Shown here: piece by piece, positions 1-7,765 of the stretch
How the letters are laid out: each line of letters starts with the position of its first letter
Position numbering within the stretch: the stretch's first letter is position 1
Origin: Paractinoplanes ovalisporus
Lineage (GTDB): Bacteria; Actinomycetota; Actinomycetes; Mycobacteriales; Micromonosporaceae
DNA: 64,000 bases
Assembly (NCBI RefSeq): GCF_016834655.1
Contig: NZ_JAENHP010000016.1
Location: 1-64,000, forward strand
Reading direction: 5' to 3'
Program-made: the position numbers and the translations under genes
The notes under the pieces: model-generated
What the model was told of the DNA's origin: nothing
Databases searched by the model: none
What the model saw: the letters and a program-made list of their open reading frames with translations, nothing else

Positions 1-87
1 CTCCGAGGCGTAACTCGGCCGCACCTCGGCGACCATCCGCACCGCTCGCTCACGAAGTTCCGCGGGGTACGGCGAAGGGCGTGACAT
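1..87 (-). CDS. IS3-family transposase OrfA, N-terminal fragment
   Basis: The first 29 codons of a protein are visible before the window ends. The N-terminus reads MSRPSPYPAELRERAVRMVA, which is the typical start of an IS3-family OrfA helix-turn-helix protein that binds the element's ends and works with OrfB in transposition. A GGAGG ribosome binding site lies 9 bases before the ATG. The rest of the gene, and any OrfB, lies outside the window, so it cannot be judged whether the element is complete. Confidence 0.8.
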   Translation of the reverse strand, partial: MSRPSPYPAELRERAVRMVAEVRPSYASE

Positions 88-137
88 GAACTCGATCCTC
101 CAAGAGATCGGGCCGATATCAAACCCGAGGCGGTCCA
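1..137 (-). mobile_element. Left end of an IS3-family insertion sequence
   Basis: Read on the minus strand, the stretch upstream of the OrfA start ends in TGGACCGCCTCGGGTTTGAT, which resembles the TG-starting, GC-rich terminal inverted repeats of IS3-family elements. I therefore place the outer end of the element at about position 137. The other end and the target-site duplication are not in the window. Confidence 0.65.
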
Positions 138-480
138 CCTCGCTCACAGAACGAACAACACCGCCGGCAAACAAGCAACGCCGCTGATGAACAAGCAACG
201 CCGCTGGTGAACGAGCGCAGCGCGCACCAAGCGTGAACCCTGACGAACGAGCGACGCGCACACCAAACGGCAACACTGTCGACAGCCACGCAACACGCAC
301 ACAGAACAAGCAACTGCACGCAACGCTGCTGACGAACGAGCGACGCGCGGACAAAACGAGCAACGAGCGACGCGCGGACGAAGCGAGCAACACTGTCGAC
401 AGCTGCGCAATGCGTGCACGGAACGAGCGACACTGGCGGCGAACGCGCGACGCTGCCGAAGACACGGAACTGGAGAGAGC
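138..480. repeat. Degenerate repeat-rich spacer between IS end and glycosylase gene
   Basis: No credible gene is seen here. The stretch is made of decayed, A-containing short repeats: AACACTGTCGACAG occurs at 272 and 389, GACGAACGAGCGACGCGC at about 242 and 331, and CAAGCAACGCCGCTG twice near 172-205. Open frames across it are arginine/threonine-rich low-complexity shadows. It resembles the other repeat spacers in this window, more degraded. It must hold the promoter of the glycosylase gene, but I cannot point to it. Confidence 0.6.
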
Positions 481-1281
481 ATGCCGGAGCTGCCGGAAGT
501 CGAGTCGGCGCGCGCGGTCATCGAACGGTCCGGGCTGGGCCGCAAGATTATCGACGTCGACGACACCGACTCGTACGTCTGCCGCCCGCACCTGCCGGGC
601 CAGATCCGCGACGCCCTGGCCGGCCGGGAACTGGTTGCGGCTCGCCGCCGGGGCAAGAGCATGTGGTGCGAGACCAGCGACGACGGTCCCGAGCTGGGCA
701 TTCACCTGGGCATGTCCGGCAAGATCGTGATTGCCGACCCGGACGGCGGTGAGATCGACGGCGGCGACTACTGGGAGGGGCGTCGCGGTAAGGGCGACTA
801 CCGCTGGTCACGGTTCATGCTGACGTTCGCCGACGGTGGCCGCCTGATGCTGGTCGACCCGCGTCGGCTGGGCCGTGTCCGCCTGGACCCGCCGGTCGAG
901 GCGTTGGGCCCGGACGCGGCCACCGTCACGCCGGCCCAATTCCGGGCGGCGCTCGCGTTCGGCACGGCGCCGGTCAAAGCCCGTCTGCTCGACCAGGACG
1001 CGATCGCCGGCATCGGCAATCTGCTGGCCGACCAGATTCTGTGGGCGGCCCGTCTCAACCCCGGCCGCCGCGTCGACAAACTGACCCCGGACGACGTCGG
1101 TCGTCTGCTCCGGGCGACCCGCCAGGCCGTACGGGCGGCCATCAAGAACGGCGGCGTCCACACGTTGAAGATCATCCCGTTCCGCCACGAGGGTGCCCAC
1201 TGCCCCCGCGACGGCGCCCCGATGACCACCGGCAAGGTCGGCGGCCGCACAACCTGGTGGTGCACCGCCGAACAGTCCTGA
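481..1281 (+). CDS. Fpg/Nei-family DNA glycosylase/AP lyase
   Basis: Base-excision repair enzyme expected to remove oxidised bases and nick the abasic site by beta/delta elimination. The N-terminus MPELPEVE supplies the catalytic Pro2 and Glu3, Lys59 in RRGKSM matches the conserved beta-hairpin lysine, and the helix-two-turn-helix with GIGNLLADQIL lies at about 174-190. The C-terminal finger is unusual: the normal four-cysteine zinc site is reduced to two cysteines (HCPRDG and WWCTAEQ), so zinc binding is doubtful, as in zincless-finger members of the family. Length (266 aa) is normal. A GAGAG ribosome site precedes the ATG. Whether it prefers 8-oxoguanine (Fpg) or oxidised pyrimidines (Nei) cannot be told. 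Confidence 0.93.
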   Translation: MPELPEVESARAVIERSGLGRKIIDVDDTDSYVCRPHLPGQIRDALAGRELVAARRRGKSMWCETSDDGPELGIHLGMSGKIVIADPDGGEIDGGDYWEGRRGKGDYRWSRFMLTFADGGRLMLVDPRRLGRVRLDPPVEALGPDAATVTPAQFRAALAFGTAPVKARLLDQDAIAGIGNLLADQILWAARLNPGRRVDKLTPDDVGRLLRATRQAVRAAIKNGGVHTLKIIPFRHEGAHCPRDGAPMTTGKVGGRTTWWCTAEQS

Positions 1282-1298
1282 CCAGCGGCGTCAAACAG

Positions 1299-1363
1299 GC
1301 CAGGAGAGCAGGCCAGGAGAGCAGGCCAGGAGAGCAGGCCAGAACGACAGGCCAGAGGGCGTC
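1299..1363. repeat. 13-bp tandem repeat after the glycosylase gene
   Basis: Unit AGGCCAGGAGAGC is repeated three times exactly, then decays to AGGCCAGAACGAC. Closely related pieces (AGGCCAGGAGGGCAGG) recur at about 1426 and 1828, flanking the larger 20-bp array on both sides. Between these arrays (1364-1460) there is no gene that I can support. Confidence 0.85.
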
Positions 1364-1460
1364 CTCGCGGTCCACCGTTCTTGGCGGGCAGGTCCTGATA
1401 TGCCAGGTCGAGGGCGAGTTCGGCAGGCCAGGAGGGCAGGCCGGCCCCTGGCCGAGTGAC

Positions 1461-1800
1461 CGCGACCGGGCCGGGCTGAGCGCGACAGGGCCGGGCTGAG
1501 CGCGACCGGACCGGGCTGAGCACGACGGGGCCGGGCTGAGCGCCACCGGGCCGGGCTGAGCATGACAGGGCCGGGCTGAGCGCGACCGGACCGGGCTGAG
1601 CACGACAGGGCCGGGCTGAGCGCCACCGGGCCGGGCTGAGCACGACAGGGCCGGGCTGAGCGCGACCGGACCGGGCTGAGCACGACAGGGCCGGGCTGAG
1701 CGCCACCGGGCCGGGCTGAGCGCCACCGGGCCGGGCTGAGCGCGACTGGGCCGGGCTGAGCGCGACTGGGCCGGGCTGAGCGCGACTGGGCCGGCCCGCG
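1461..1800. repeat. 20-bp minisatellite, about 17 units, between convergent genes
   Basis: CCGGGCTGAG recurs every 20 bases exactly from 1471 to 1771, joined by variable decamers such as CGCGACAGGG, CGCGACCGGA, CACGACAGGG and CGCCACCGGG. The order of variants shows a partial 60-bp higher-order pattern near the middle and three identical units at the right end. The array fills the space between the convergent glycosylase and ddl genes. Frames through it give proline/arginine-rich repeats (ALSPARWRSARP) that I regard as non-coding. The rest of the spacer (1801-1880) holds decayed AGAACGAC repeats. Confidence 0.95.
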
Positions 1801-1880
1801 TCAGAGGTGGCGGGTCAGAACGACAGGCCAGGAGGGCAGGTCAGAACGACCGGGCAGGAGGACGGGCCGGAACGATAAGG

Positions 1881-2828
1881 CTAGGTCGCCGCGGCAGCGA
1901 TCAGGACGTCGAGCAGCGCGGTGAACGACAGGCCGGCCTGCTGCCACATCTGGGGGTACTGGGACGCGGCCGTCATCCCGGGGAACGTGTTGACCTCGTT
2001 GATCACGGGTTCGTCCGAGTCGGGCACGAAGAAGTCGACTCGTAGCAGGCCCCGGCAGCCGAGTGCGTGGAACGCGCGGATCGCCCGGTCCTGCAGCAAC
2101 CGCGTGGTGGCGTCGTCGATCCGGGCCGGGATCTGGAAGACCGCGCCACCGTCGTACTTGGCCGCATAGTCGAAGAAGCCCCCGCTCACCGTGATCTCCA
2201 GCGGTGGCCCGGCTTCGATCCGCCCGTCCGGGTGCTGGAGCACCGCCACGTCGATCTCGCGGCCCGCCACGGCCTGCTCGACCAGCACTTTGGGGTCGAA
2301 TTCCCGGGCTTCCCGTACGGCCGAGGGCAGCGAACCCCACTCATCGACGCGCGAGACACCGAGGCTCGACCCCGCGCGGGCCGGCTTGACGAACACCGGC
2401 AGCTCCAGCCCGTCCGGCCGGTCGTCGTCGCCGGGCGCCAGCGTGACACCGGTGGCGACGCGCAAACCGTCGGCCGCGAGCAGTTTCTTGGTGACCACCT
2501 TGTCCATGCCGGCCGCGCTGGCGAAAACCCCGTTCCCCACGTACGGGGTTCCGAGCCACTCCAGCATCGCCTGCAGACGGCCGTCCTCCCCGTACGGACC
2601 GTGCAGTGCGGGAAACGCCACGTCGTGGCTCTGGATCACGCGGAGCGCCCCGGCCAGCGGCACCGGCCGGCCGTCGACGTGCCACTGCCCGTCGCGGGCG
2701 ATCAGCAGCTCAGTGACGTGGTAGGCCCGCGGGTCGAGGTGATCGAGGATGCTGCGGGCCGACTTGCGGGACACGTCGTGCTCGCCGCTGCGCCCGCCGT
2801 AGATCAGGGCCAGTTTCACCGGTGTCAT
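1881..2828 (-). CDS. ddl: D-alanine--D-alanine ligase
   Basis: ATP-grasp ligase that joins two D-alanines for the peptidoglycan stem peptide. Visible motifs in order: YGGRSGEHDVS at the N-terminus, ALHGPYGEDGRLQAMLEWLG, YVGNGVFASAAGMDK, the ATP-binding VFVKPARAGSSLGV, an omega loop FFDYAAKYDGG whose tyrosine is typical of D-Ala-D-Ala rather than D-Ala-D-Lac ligases, and EVNTFPGMT near the C-terminus. The 315-aa length is normal. Its ATG overlaps the stop of alr by four bases (ATGA), so the two cytoplasmic enzymes are translationally coupled: racemase makes D-Ala, ligase uses it. Confidence 0.95.
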   Translation of the reverse strand: MTPVKLALIYGGRSGEHDVSRKSARSILDHLDPRAYHVTELLIARDGQWHVDGRPVPLAGALRVIQSHDVAFPALHGPYGEDGRLQAMLEWLGTPYVGNGVFASAAGMDKVVTKKLLAADGLRVATGVTLAPGDDDRPDGLELPVFVKPARAGSSLGVSRVDEWGSLPSAVREAREFDPKVLVEQAVAGREIDVAVLQHPDGRIEAGPPLEITVSGGFFDYAAKYDGGAVFQIPARIDDATTRLLQDRAIRAFHALGCRGLLRVDFFVPDSDEPVINEVNTFPGMTAASQYPQMWQQAGLSFTALLDVLIAAAAT

Positions 2829-4216
2829 GCCTCTCCGTGCTGGTGGCGGCGCGGCACACGGGGGCCGACGCCGGTCAGGATCTCGTGGGGGTTGGTGCCG
2901 GCCCAGCGCGCCCAGTCGGCGGCCGTGGGTTCGGCCGGGCCGGCGCCGAAGAGCACGACCGGGTCGCCCAGCCGTACGGGCCGGTCACCGGCATCGACAA
3001 CGCACTGGTCCATGGCGATGCGGCCGACGATCGGGCAACGCCGCCCGCCGAGCCACACCTGGGCCCGGCCCTCGGCTGCTCGCGGCAACCCGTCCGCGTA
3101 ACCGAGCGGCAACAGCACCAGCGTCGTGGGCCGGGTGGTCACGTGGTCGGGGCCGTAGGAGACGCCGGTTCCGGCCGGGACCCGCTTCACGTTGACGACT
3201 CGCGACCGCAGGGTCATGGCCGGTCGCAGCCCCAGGGGCGGGCCGCCGCGCGGCGAGCTCCGAGGCGCGACGCCCGCCGCAAGCGGGTGACCATCTGCGA
3301 GCGGGTGGCCAGCTGCAAACGGGTGACCGGCTCCAATCGTGTGGCCTGCTACGAGCGGATGGCCCTGCGCGAGCGGATGGCCCGGCCCGAGCGGATGGCC
3401 CGGCCCGAGCGGATGGCCCGGCCCGAGCGGATGGCCCGGCCCGAGCGGATGGCCCGCCGCAAACGGATGGCCGGCTGTGACCTCCGACGCGGTGGCCATG
3501 ACGCCTGGCGCGTACCGGCGGCCCGGCGCGGGTTCGACCCCGTAGAGGGCGATCCCGATCCGGCAGAGGTCGAAACGGGCGCGGGGCACACCGAGCGCGG
3601 CCGCCGAGTTGGCCAGGTGCGTCAGCGGCGGGTCGAGGCCGGCCGACCGGGCCACCCGTACGGCTTCCTCGAACGCCTCGATCTGCCGCGTCACGCCGGG
3701 ATCGCCGGGTTGTTCGGCGTTGGCCAGGTGCGACCAGATCCCCCGTACGTGCAGAAGGTCCTCGCCCTCGTATTTGCGCGCCCACGCCACCAGGTCGGGC
3801 CACTCGTCCGGACCGGCCCCGTTGCGCGACAGCCCGGTGTCCGCCTTGAGCTGCACGTGGGCGGGCGCGCCGAGCAGCCGGGCGGCGGCCGCCACCGCAT
3901 GCAGCTGCGGCACCCCGGAGACGCCGATGTCGACGTGACCGCCGATCAGACGTCCGAAGTCCTCGTCGGGCGCGTGCAGCCAGCTCAGCACGGGCGCGGT
4001 CAACCCGGCCGCCCGCAGTTGAAGGGCCTCGGCGGCCGAGGTCGTGCCGAGCCAGCCCGCCCCGGCGGCGACGGCGGCCCGCGCAACCTCGACGGCACCG
4101 TGCCCGAAGGCGTCCGCTTTGACCACAGCCATCAGCGGGGTGCGGGCGACGGCCGCGACCGTACGCACGTTGGCCGCGACCGCGCCCAGGTCGACCACCG
4201 CCTCACCCAGGCTCAC
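2825..4216 (-). CDS. alr: Alanine racemase with an internal GHPLGP repeat insertion
   Basis: PLP-dependent racemase converting L- to D-alanine. Lys33 in MAVVKADAFGHGA is the PLP lysine and Tyr354 in GTGVSYG the second catalytic base; MDQCVVD and the C-terminal NPHEILTGVGPRVPRR are also family motifs. Lys and Tyr are 321 residues apart, against roughly 226 in ordinary racemases. The excess lies between ALYGVEPAPGR and GLRPAMTL, where about 66 residues are tandem GHPLGP-like units (3279-3476) with flanking low complexity. I chose the GTG at 4216, preceded by GGCGGGAG, because the family starts just before VVDLGAVAANV; the longer open frame upstream is a shadow of the protease gene. Confidence 0.93.
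   Translation of the reverse strand: MSLGEAVVDLGAVAANVRTVAAVARTPLMAVVKADAFGHGAVEVARAAVAAGAGWLGTTSAAEALQLRAAGLTAPVLSWLHAPDEDFGRLIGGHVDIGVSGVPQLHAVAAAARLLGAPAHVQLKADTGLSRNGAGPDEWPDLVAWARKYEGEDLLHVRGIWSHLANAEQPGDPGVTRQIEAFEEAVRVARSAGLDPPLTHLANSAAALGVPRARFDLCRIGIALYGVEPAPGRRYAPGVMATASEVTAGHPFAAGHPLGPGHPLGPGHPLGPGHPLGPGHPLAQGHPLVAGHTIGAGHPFAAGHPLADGHPLAAGVAPRSSPRGGPPLGLRPAMTLRSRVVNVKRVPAGTGVSYGPDHVTTRPTTLVLLPLGYADGLPRAAEGRAQVWLGGRRCPIVGRIAMDQCVVDAGDRPVRLGDPVVLFGAGPAEPTAADWARWAGTNPHEILTGVGPRVPRRHQHGEA
3279..3476 (-). repeat. In-frame 18-bp coding minisatellite inside alr
   Basis: Eleven consecutive 18-bp units; the central ones on the plus strand are GAGCGGATGGCCCGGCCC. On the coding strand each unit gives six residues, from GHPLGP in the clean core to GHPFAA, GHTIGA and GHPLAD at the decayed edges. 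The core copies are near identical while the edges are diverged, which suggests growth from the middle. 18 is a multiple of three, so the frame is kept. The position is the loop between the barrel domain and the C-terminal beta domain of the racemase. Confidence 0.95.
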
Positions 4217-4337
4217 CGCTCCCGCCCGACACTGAGCGGCCGCGCCCCGACCCGAGGCCGCCGTGGGACAGCAGCAGAACGCGAGCGCACCGATGCGCCC
4301 CGGCCCGGCAAAAACAGCGGGCCGGCAGGGCGCGGGG

Positions 4338-5243
4338 TCATCGGTGCGCTCCCAGGTGACGGCGTGGGCGGGCCGAGCCGGCGCGTCGCCGTGGGCGGAG
4401 CAGCAGCAGGACGACGGCGACCAGGACTGCGGCCGCGGTGGCGGCGACGGCCAGGAAGCCGTACGAGCGGGGTGGCGAAGCCATGGTGTCGTTGATCCAG
4501 CCGGTGAGGTTGTCGGTGCGGGCGCTGAAGTCGGGGCCGGTGTGCGGGCAACCGGGGCCCGAGCTGACCACCGCCGCCAGCAGGTAGGTGCCGTTGCGTT
4601 GCTGGCGGAAGTACGGGCCGCCGGAGTCGTGCGGGCACGGGCTGGTGTCGGGGCGCGGCGAGCGGCCCGAGGTCTCGAGCAGCGAGTCGCCGACCGCATC
4701 CACCGTGAACAGGCCGGTCTGCATCCGGGTCGCCGGCACGGTTCCGCGGCCGTCGTCGACCAGGCCGAACCCGGCCAGCCGCAGCACCTCCCCCACCGCG
4801 GGCGGAGTGGTGGCGAGCCGGATCGGCGTGATTCCGGTGACCGGCTCGGCCAGCTCGGCCAGGGCCACGTCGGCGCCGCCCTCGGCCTGGTAGGCGGCCA
4901 CCACCTCCACCTCGCGGCCGTCGCCGCTGCCCAGATCGGTGCGGCCGATGATGGCGGTGGTGCGGTCGGCGACCGTACGGCTCACTCGCTTGTCGCCGTC
5001 CCGGAAGCAGTGGCCGGCGGTGATCACCCATTGCGGGGCGATCAGCGCGCCCGAGCAGGAGCTGTCCCGGGTGGCTCCGCCGTCGGCGGGCAGGCCGGTC
5101 ATGGTGAGCTGCACCGCGAACCGGTAGGCGCCGTCGGGCGCGTCCACCCCGTGGGCGATCGCGACCGCGGGCCGGGGCGACCACGGCACGGCGGCCGCGC
5201 ATACCACGAGAACTGCGGCGAGATACCTGATAGACCTGGCCAA
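4338..5243 (-). CDS. Secreted, membrane-anchored trypsin-like serine protease
   Basis: S1-family protease with triad His78 (TAGHC), Asp125 (GGADVALAEL) and Ser207 (CPHDSGGP). The N-terminus has a signal peptide (SIRYLAAVLVVCAAAVPW, cut after PAVA) and the mature chain would start IAHGVDAPDG, like the IVGG of trypsins. A hydrophobic segment near 265-285 followed by RPRRR looks like a C-terminal membrane anchor facing outward. No ATG or GTG is available at the right place; a TTG at 5243 with GGGG upstream gives a proper signal peptide, so this start is moderately sure. It is 121 bp upstream of alr and on the same strand, but a functional link is not evident. Confidence 0.85.
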   Translation of the reverse strand: MARSIRYLAAVLVVCAAAVPWSPRPAVAIAHGVDAPDGAYRFAVQLTMTGLPADGGATRDSSCSGALIAPQWVITAGHCFRDGDKRVSRTVADRTTAIIGRTDLGSGDGREVEVVAAYQAEGGADVALAELAEPVTGITPIRLATTPPAVGEVLRLAGFGLVDDGRGTVPATRMQTGLFTVDAVGDSLLETSGRSPRPDTSPCPHDSGGPYFRQQRNGTYLLAAVVSSGPGCPHTGPDFSARTDNLTGWINDTMASPPRSYGFLAVAATAAAVLVAVVLLLLRPRRRAGSARPRRHLGAHR

Positions 5244-5480
5244 GACGACACCCCGTACGTCGGTTCGAGCGGAGCGACGATGTTGCCGTCCGGGCCGTCG
5301 GAGGAGCGTCAGCAGCGTCTTTATGGGCCACTTACGTTTGGTGTGCGAGCCTGACGGGCGGTGCCCGGCGGAATGCAGGTGCCGTGCCGTCGGCCCGCAA
5401 GCGGGGAGACGGCGTGTCAGCGAACGCCACGGGAAGGCGGCACGAAAAGTGAAGCACCGCGGGCCCGCAAGCGAGAAGCG
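5244..5480. other. Divergent promoter region, protease versus response regulator
   Basis: No gene is supported here. The region must contain the protease promoter and possibly that of the two-component system. Reading frames through it are shadow frames rich in arginine and proline. Confidence 0.4.
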
Positions 5481-5780
5481 GCCCGCGAGCAGGAGAACGA
5501 CGCCCAACCGAGCCGCGCACAGGCAGCAACGGCTCAAATCGGGTCGCGAACGGCAACGCGGCGCGGAACCAGGCCGCGTACGAGAAAAACGGCTTGGAAC
5601 CGGCCCCGCGAGCAGGCGAACGGCGCCCAACCGGGCCGCGTACAGGGAACAACGGCTCAGAATCGGGTCGCGAGCGGCAACGCGGCGCGGAACCAGGCCG
5701 CGTACGGGAAGAACGGTTTGGAACCGGCCCGCGAGCAGAGGGCGACGCGGAACCGGGCCGCGTACGGGAGAACGGCGAGG
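5481..5780. repeat. About 122-bp tandem repeat upstream of response regulator
   Basis: Two full copies and one partial copy of a unit of 122-123 bp; CGCGAGCAG marks the phase at 5485, 5608 and 5730, and CAACGCGGCGCGGAACCAGG is shared by the first two copies. Each unit itself contains sub-repeats ending in GGGCCGCGTACGG. The array ends just before the ribosome site of the response regulator, so it makes up most of the leader of that operon. Confidence 0.85.
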
Positions 5781-5792
5781 AGAGGACGAGGG

Positions 5793-6452
5793 ATGCGCGT
5801 GCTGGTCGCCGACGACGAGCAGCTGCTGGCCGACACGGTCGCCCGGGGGCTGCGCAAGCTGTCCATGGCCGTCGACGTGGTCTATGACGGTGACAGCGCG
5901 CTCGAACGGCTCAGCGTCAACCGCTACGACGTGGCCGTCCTCGACCGGGACATGCCCGGCCGCACCGGTGACGAGGTCTGCCGCCAGGTCGTCGGCTCCG
6001 GCGACGGCACCAAGGTGCTCATGCTGACCGCCGCCGCCGGCATCCGTGACCGGGTCGAAGGGCTGGGGCTGGGCGCCGACGACTACCTGACCAAGCCGTT
6101 CGCGTTCGCCGAGCTGGCCGCCCGCGTGCAGGCGTTGTCGCGGCGGTCGGGGGCCGCGCTCGCGCCCGTGCTGGAACAGGACGGCATCGTGCTCGACAGC
6201 ACCCGCCACACGGCCTCACGCGACGGGCAGGTGCTCGACCTGTCGTCCAAGGAGTTCGCCGTGCTGCATGTGCTCATGCGCGCTGGGGGCCGCGTCGTCA
6301 GCACCGAGGAACTGCTGGAGCAGGCCTGGGACGAGCACGCCGACCCGTTCACCAACACCGTACGGATGACCGTGATGACGTTGCGCCGCAAGCTCGGCGA
6401 CCCGCCGGTGCTGCACACCGTGCGCCGGGCCGGATACCGGATCGGCTCGTGA
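5793..6452 (+). CDS. OmpR-family response regulator
   Basis: Receiver domain (about 1-115) with the acidic pocket DDE at 7-9, phospho-acceptor Asp51 in VAVLDRDMPG and the conserved LTKPF lysine, then a winged-helix DNA-binding domain (about 125-219) with TVRMTVMTLRRKLG and VRRAGYRIGS. It is the partner of the kinase that follows: its stop overlaps the kinase GTG start (GTGA). A long frame running upstream of this ATG passes through the 122-bp repeat and is not real; GAGGACGAGGG before 5793 fits a ribosome site. The signal is unknown. Confidence 0.93.
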   Translation: MRVLVADDEQLLADTVARGLRKLSMAVDVVYDGDSALERLSVNRYDVAVLDRDMPGRTGDEVCRQVVGSGDGTKVLMLTAAAGIRDRVEGLGLGADDYLTKPFAFAELAARVQALSRRSGAALAPVLEQDGIVLDSTRHTASRDGQVLDLSSKEFAVLHVLMRAGGRVVSTEELLEQAWDEHADPFTNTVRMTVMTLRRKLGDPPVLHTVRRAGYRIGS

Positions 6453-7534
6453 CCGGGCGCTCCCCGGCCCGGCGGATCCTCGCGCTGTGCGCCGGCGTGC
6501 TGATCGGCGCGCAGCTCACGACGACGATGGTGGGCTACCTGGTCGACCTGTTCTTCCTCGTGACGCCCAACCTGTGCTCCGACAACCGGAACCAGGCCCC
6601 CGACGCCAGCACCTCCCCCATATGCGCCGTGCTCTTCCGCTGGCCCAGCGTGCCCTACCTTTTCCTGTACGGGCTGGTGCTGCTCACCCTGCTGGCCGCC
6701 TGCTATCCGGCCGTGCGCTGGTGCCTGCGCCCGCTGCGCGACGTGACCGCCGTGATCGGCAACGTCGGCCCGCAGAACCTCGGCTACCGCCTGCGCCCCG
6801 GCAAGGGATCGGACGAGCTGACCGTTCTCGGCCGCACGGTCGACGACATGATGGACCGGATCGCCACCGGTTACGAGGCGCAGCGCCGGTTCGCCGCCGA
6901 CGCCTCGCACGAGCTGCGCACCCCGCTTGCCGTGCAGCGGACGCTGATCGAGGTCAGCATGGCCGACGATCTCACCCGCGAGCAGGTCGAGCTGCTCACC
7001 GACCAGCTGCTGGCGACCAACGAACGCAACGAGCGCCTGATCGAGGGGCTGCTGGTGCTCAGTGAGAGCGACCGTGGGCTGGCCTCCCGCGCCCCCCTGC
7101 GCCTCGACCGGATCGCCGCGGCGGTGCTGGAGAGCTACCACAAGCGGGCGGCCGAGGCCGGCGTGACCGTCACCAGCGACCTGCGACCCCGTACGGTGCT
7201 GGGCGAACAGGTCCTGCTCGAACGGCTGGTGACCAACCTCGTGCAGAACGCGCTGAAGTACAACCGCCCCGGCGGCACCCTCGACGTGCGGGTCGGCGAC
7301 GATCCGGCGTTGGTCGTCAGCAACACCGGCGACGATGTGCCGCCCGAGGAGGTGCCCGCGCTGTTCGAGCCGTTCCGGCGTCGCTCCGGCACCCGCATCG
7401 ACCACAGCGGCGGCGCCGGCCTGGGCCTGTCCATCGCGCGCTCGATCACCCAGGCCCACGACGGCCTCATCACCGCCTCGTCCACCGGCAGCGACGGCCT
7501 ACGCGTCGAGGTGGCTTTCCCCCGTACGCAATAG
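6449..7534 (+). CDS. Sensor histidine kinase of two-component system
   Basis: Membrane sensor kinase, partner of the preceding regulator. Two membrane helices (about 9-35 and 70-92) bracket a short outer loop containing two cysteines (PNLCSDN and SPICAV). A HAMP-like linker follows, then the dimerisation/phospho-acceptor helix with His154 in DASHELRTPLAV, the N-box LVQNALKYN and the G-box GLGLSIARS. The gene ends in FPRTQ-stop, and those last codons are the first unit of the tandem repeat that follows. Confidence 0.93.
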   Translation: MTGRSPARRILALCAGVLIGAQLTTTMVGYLVDLFFLVTPNLCSDNRNQAPDASTSPICAVLFRWPSVPYLFLYGLVLLTLLAACYPAVRWCLRPLRDVTAVIGNVGPQNLGYRLRPGKGSDELTVLGRTVDDMMDRIATGYEAQRRFAADASHELRTPLAVQRTLIEVSMADDLTREQVELLTDQLLATNERNERLIEGLLVLSESDRGLASRAPLRLDRIAAAVLESYHKRAAEAGVTVTSDLRPRTVLGEQVLLERLVTNLVQNALKYNRPGGTLDVRVGDDPALVVSNTGDDVPPEEVPALFEPFRRRSGTRIDHSGGAGLGLSIARSITQAHDGLITASSTGSDGLRVEVAFPRTQ

Positions 7535-7761
7535 GCGGCGTCGCAACCGAAAGAGCAGGCCGACCCCGTACGCAACAGACGGCGTCGCAACCGAAAGAAC
7601 GGGCCGACCCCCCGTACGGAACAGGCGGTGTCGCAGTCAGAAGAGCGGGCCGACCCCGTACGGGATAGACGGCGTCGCAAATGATTAAGAGCGGGCCGAC
7701 CCCCGTACGGGATAGACGGCGTCGCAATGAAGAAGTGCGGGCTGACCCCGTACGGCAAAAG
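7521..7761. repeat. 44-48-bp tandem repeat starting inside the kinase 3' end
   Basis: Five units and a remnant, each starting CCCGTACG, with CGGCGTCGCAA in the middle and GCGGGCCGAC at the end. The first unit starts inside the kinase gene, so its CCCCGTACGCAATAG includes the stop codon; later units carry CAACAG, GAACAG, GATAG at that place. The array fills the gap between the kinase and the convergent TetR gene and stops 4 bp short of the TetR stop codon. Confidence 0.93.
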
Positions 7762-7765
7762 GGCT

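Noticed and set aside
1461..1800. CRISPR array or repeat protein gene
   Set aside because: Units are contiguous with a 20-bp period and no unique spacers, no cas genes are nearby, and the frames encode simple Pro/Arg/Ser repeats.
1881..2828. D-Ala-D-Lac ligase of a glycopeptide resistance cluster
   Set aside because: The omega loop has the tyrosine-containing AKY pattern of D-Ala-D-Ala ligases, and no vanH or vanX gene is adjacent; the partner is alr.
4217..4699. N-terminal extension of alanine racemase upstream of 4216
   Set aside because: The extension is opposite-frame sequence of the protease gene and the racemase family begins just after the GTG at 4216, which has a ribosome site.
5361..5792. 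Extension of the response regulator through the 122-bp repeat
   Set aside because: The added residues are repeat-encoded low complexity; the receiver domain starts normally at the ATG 5793.
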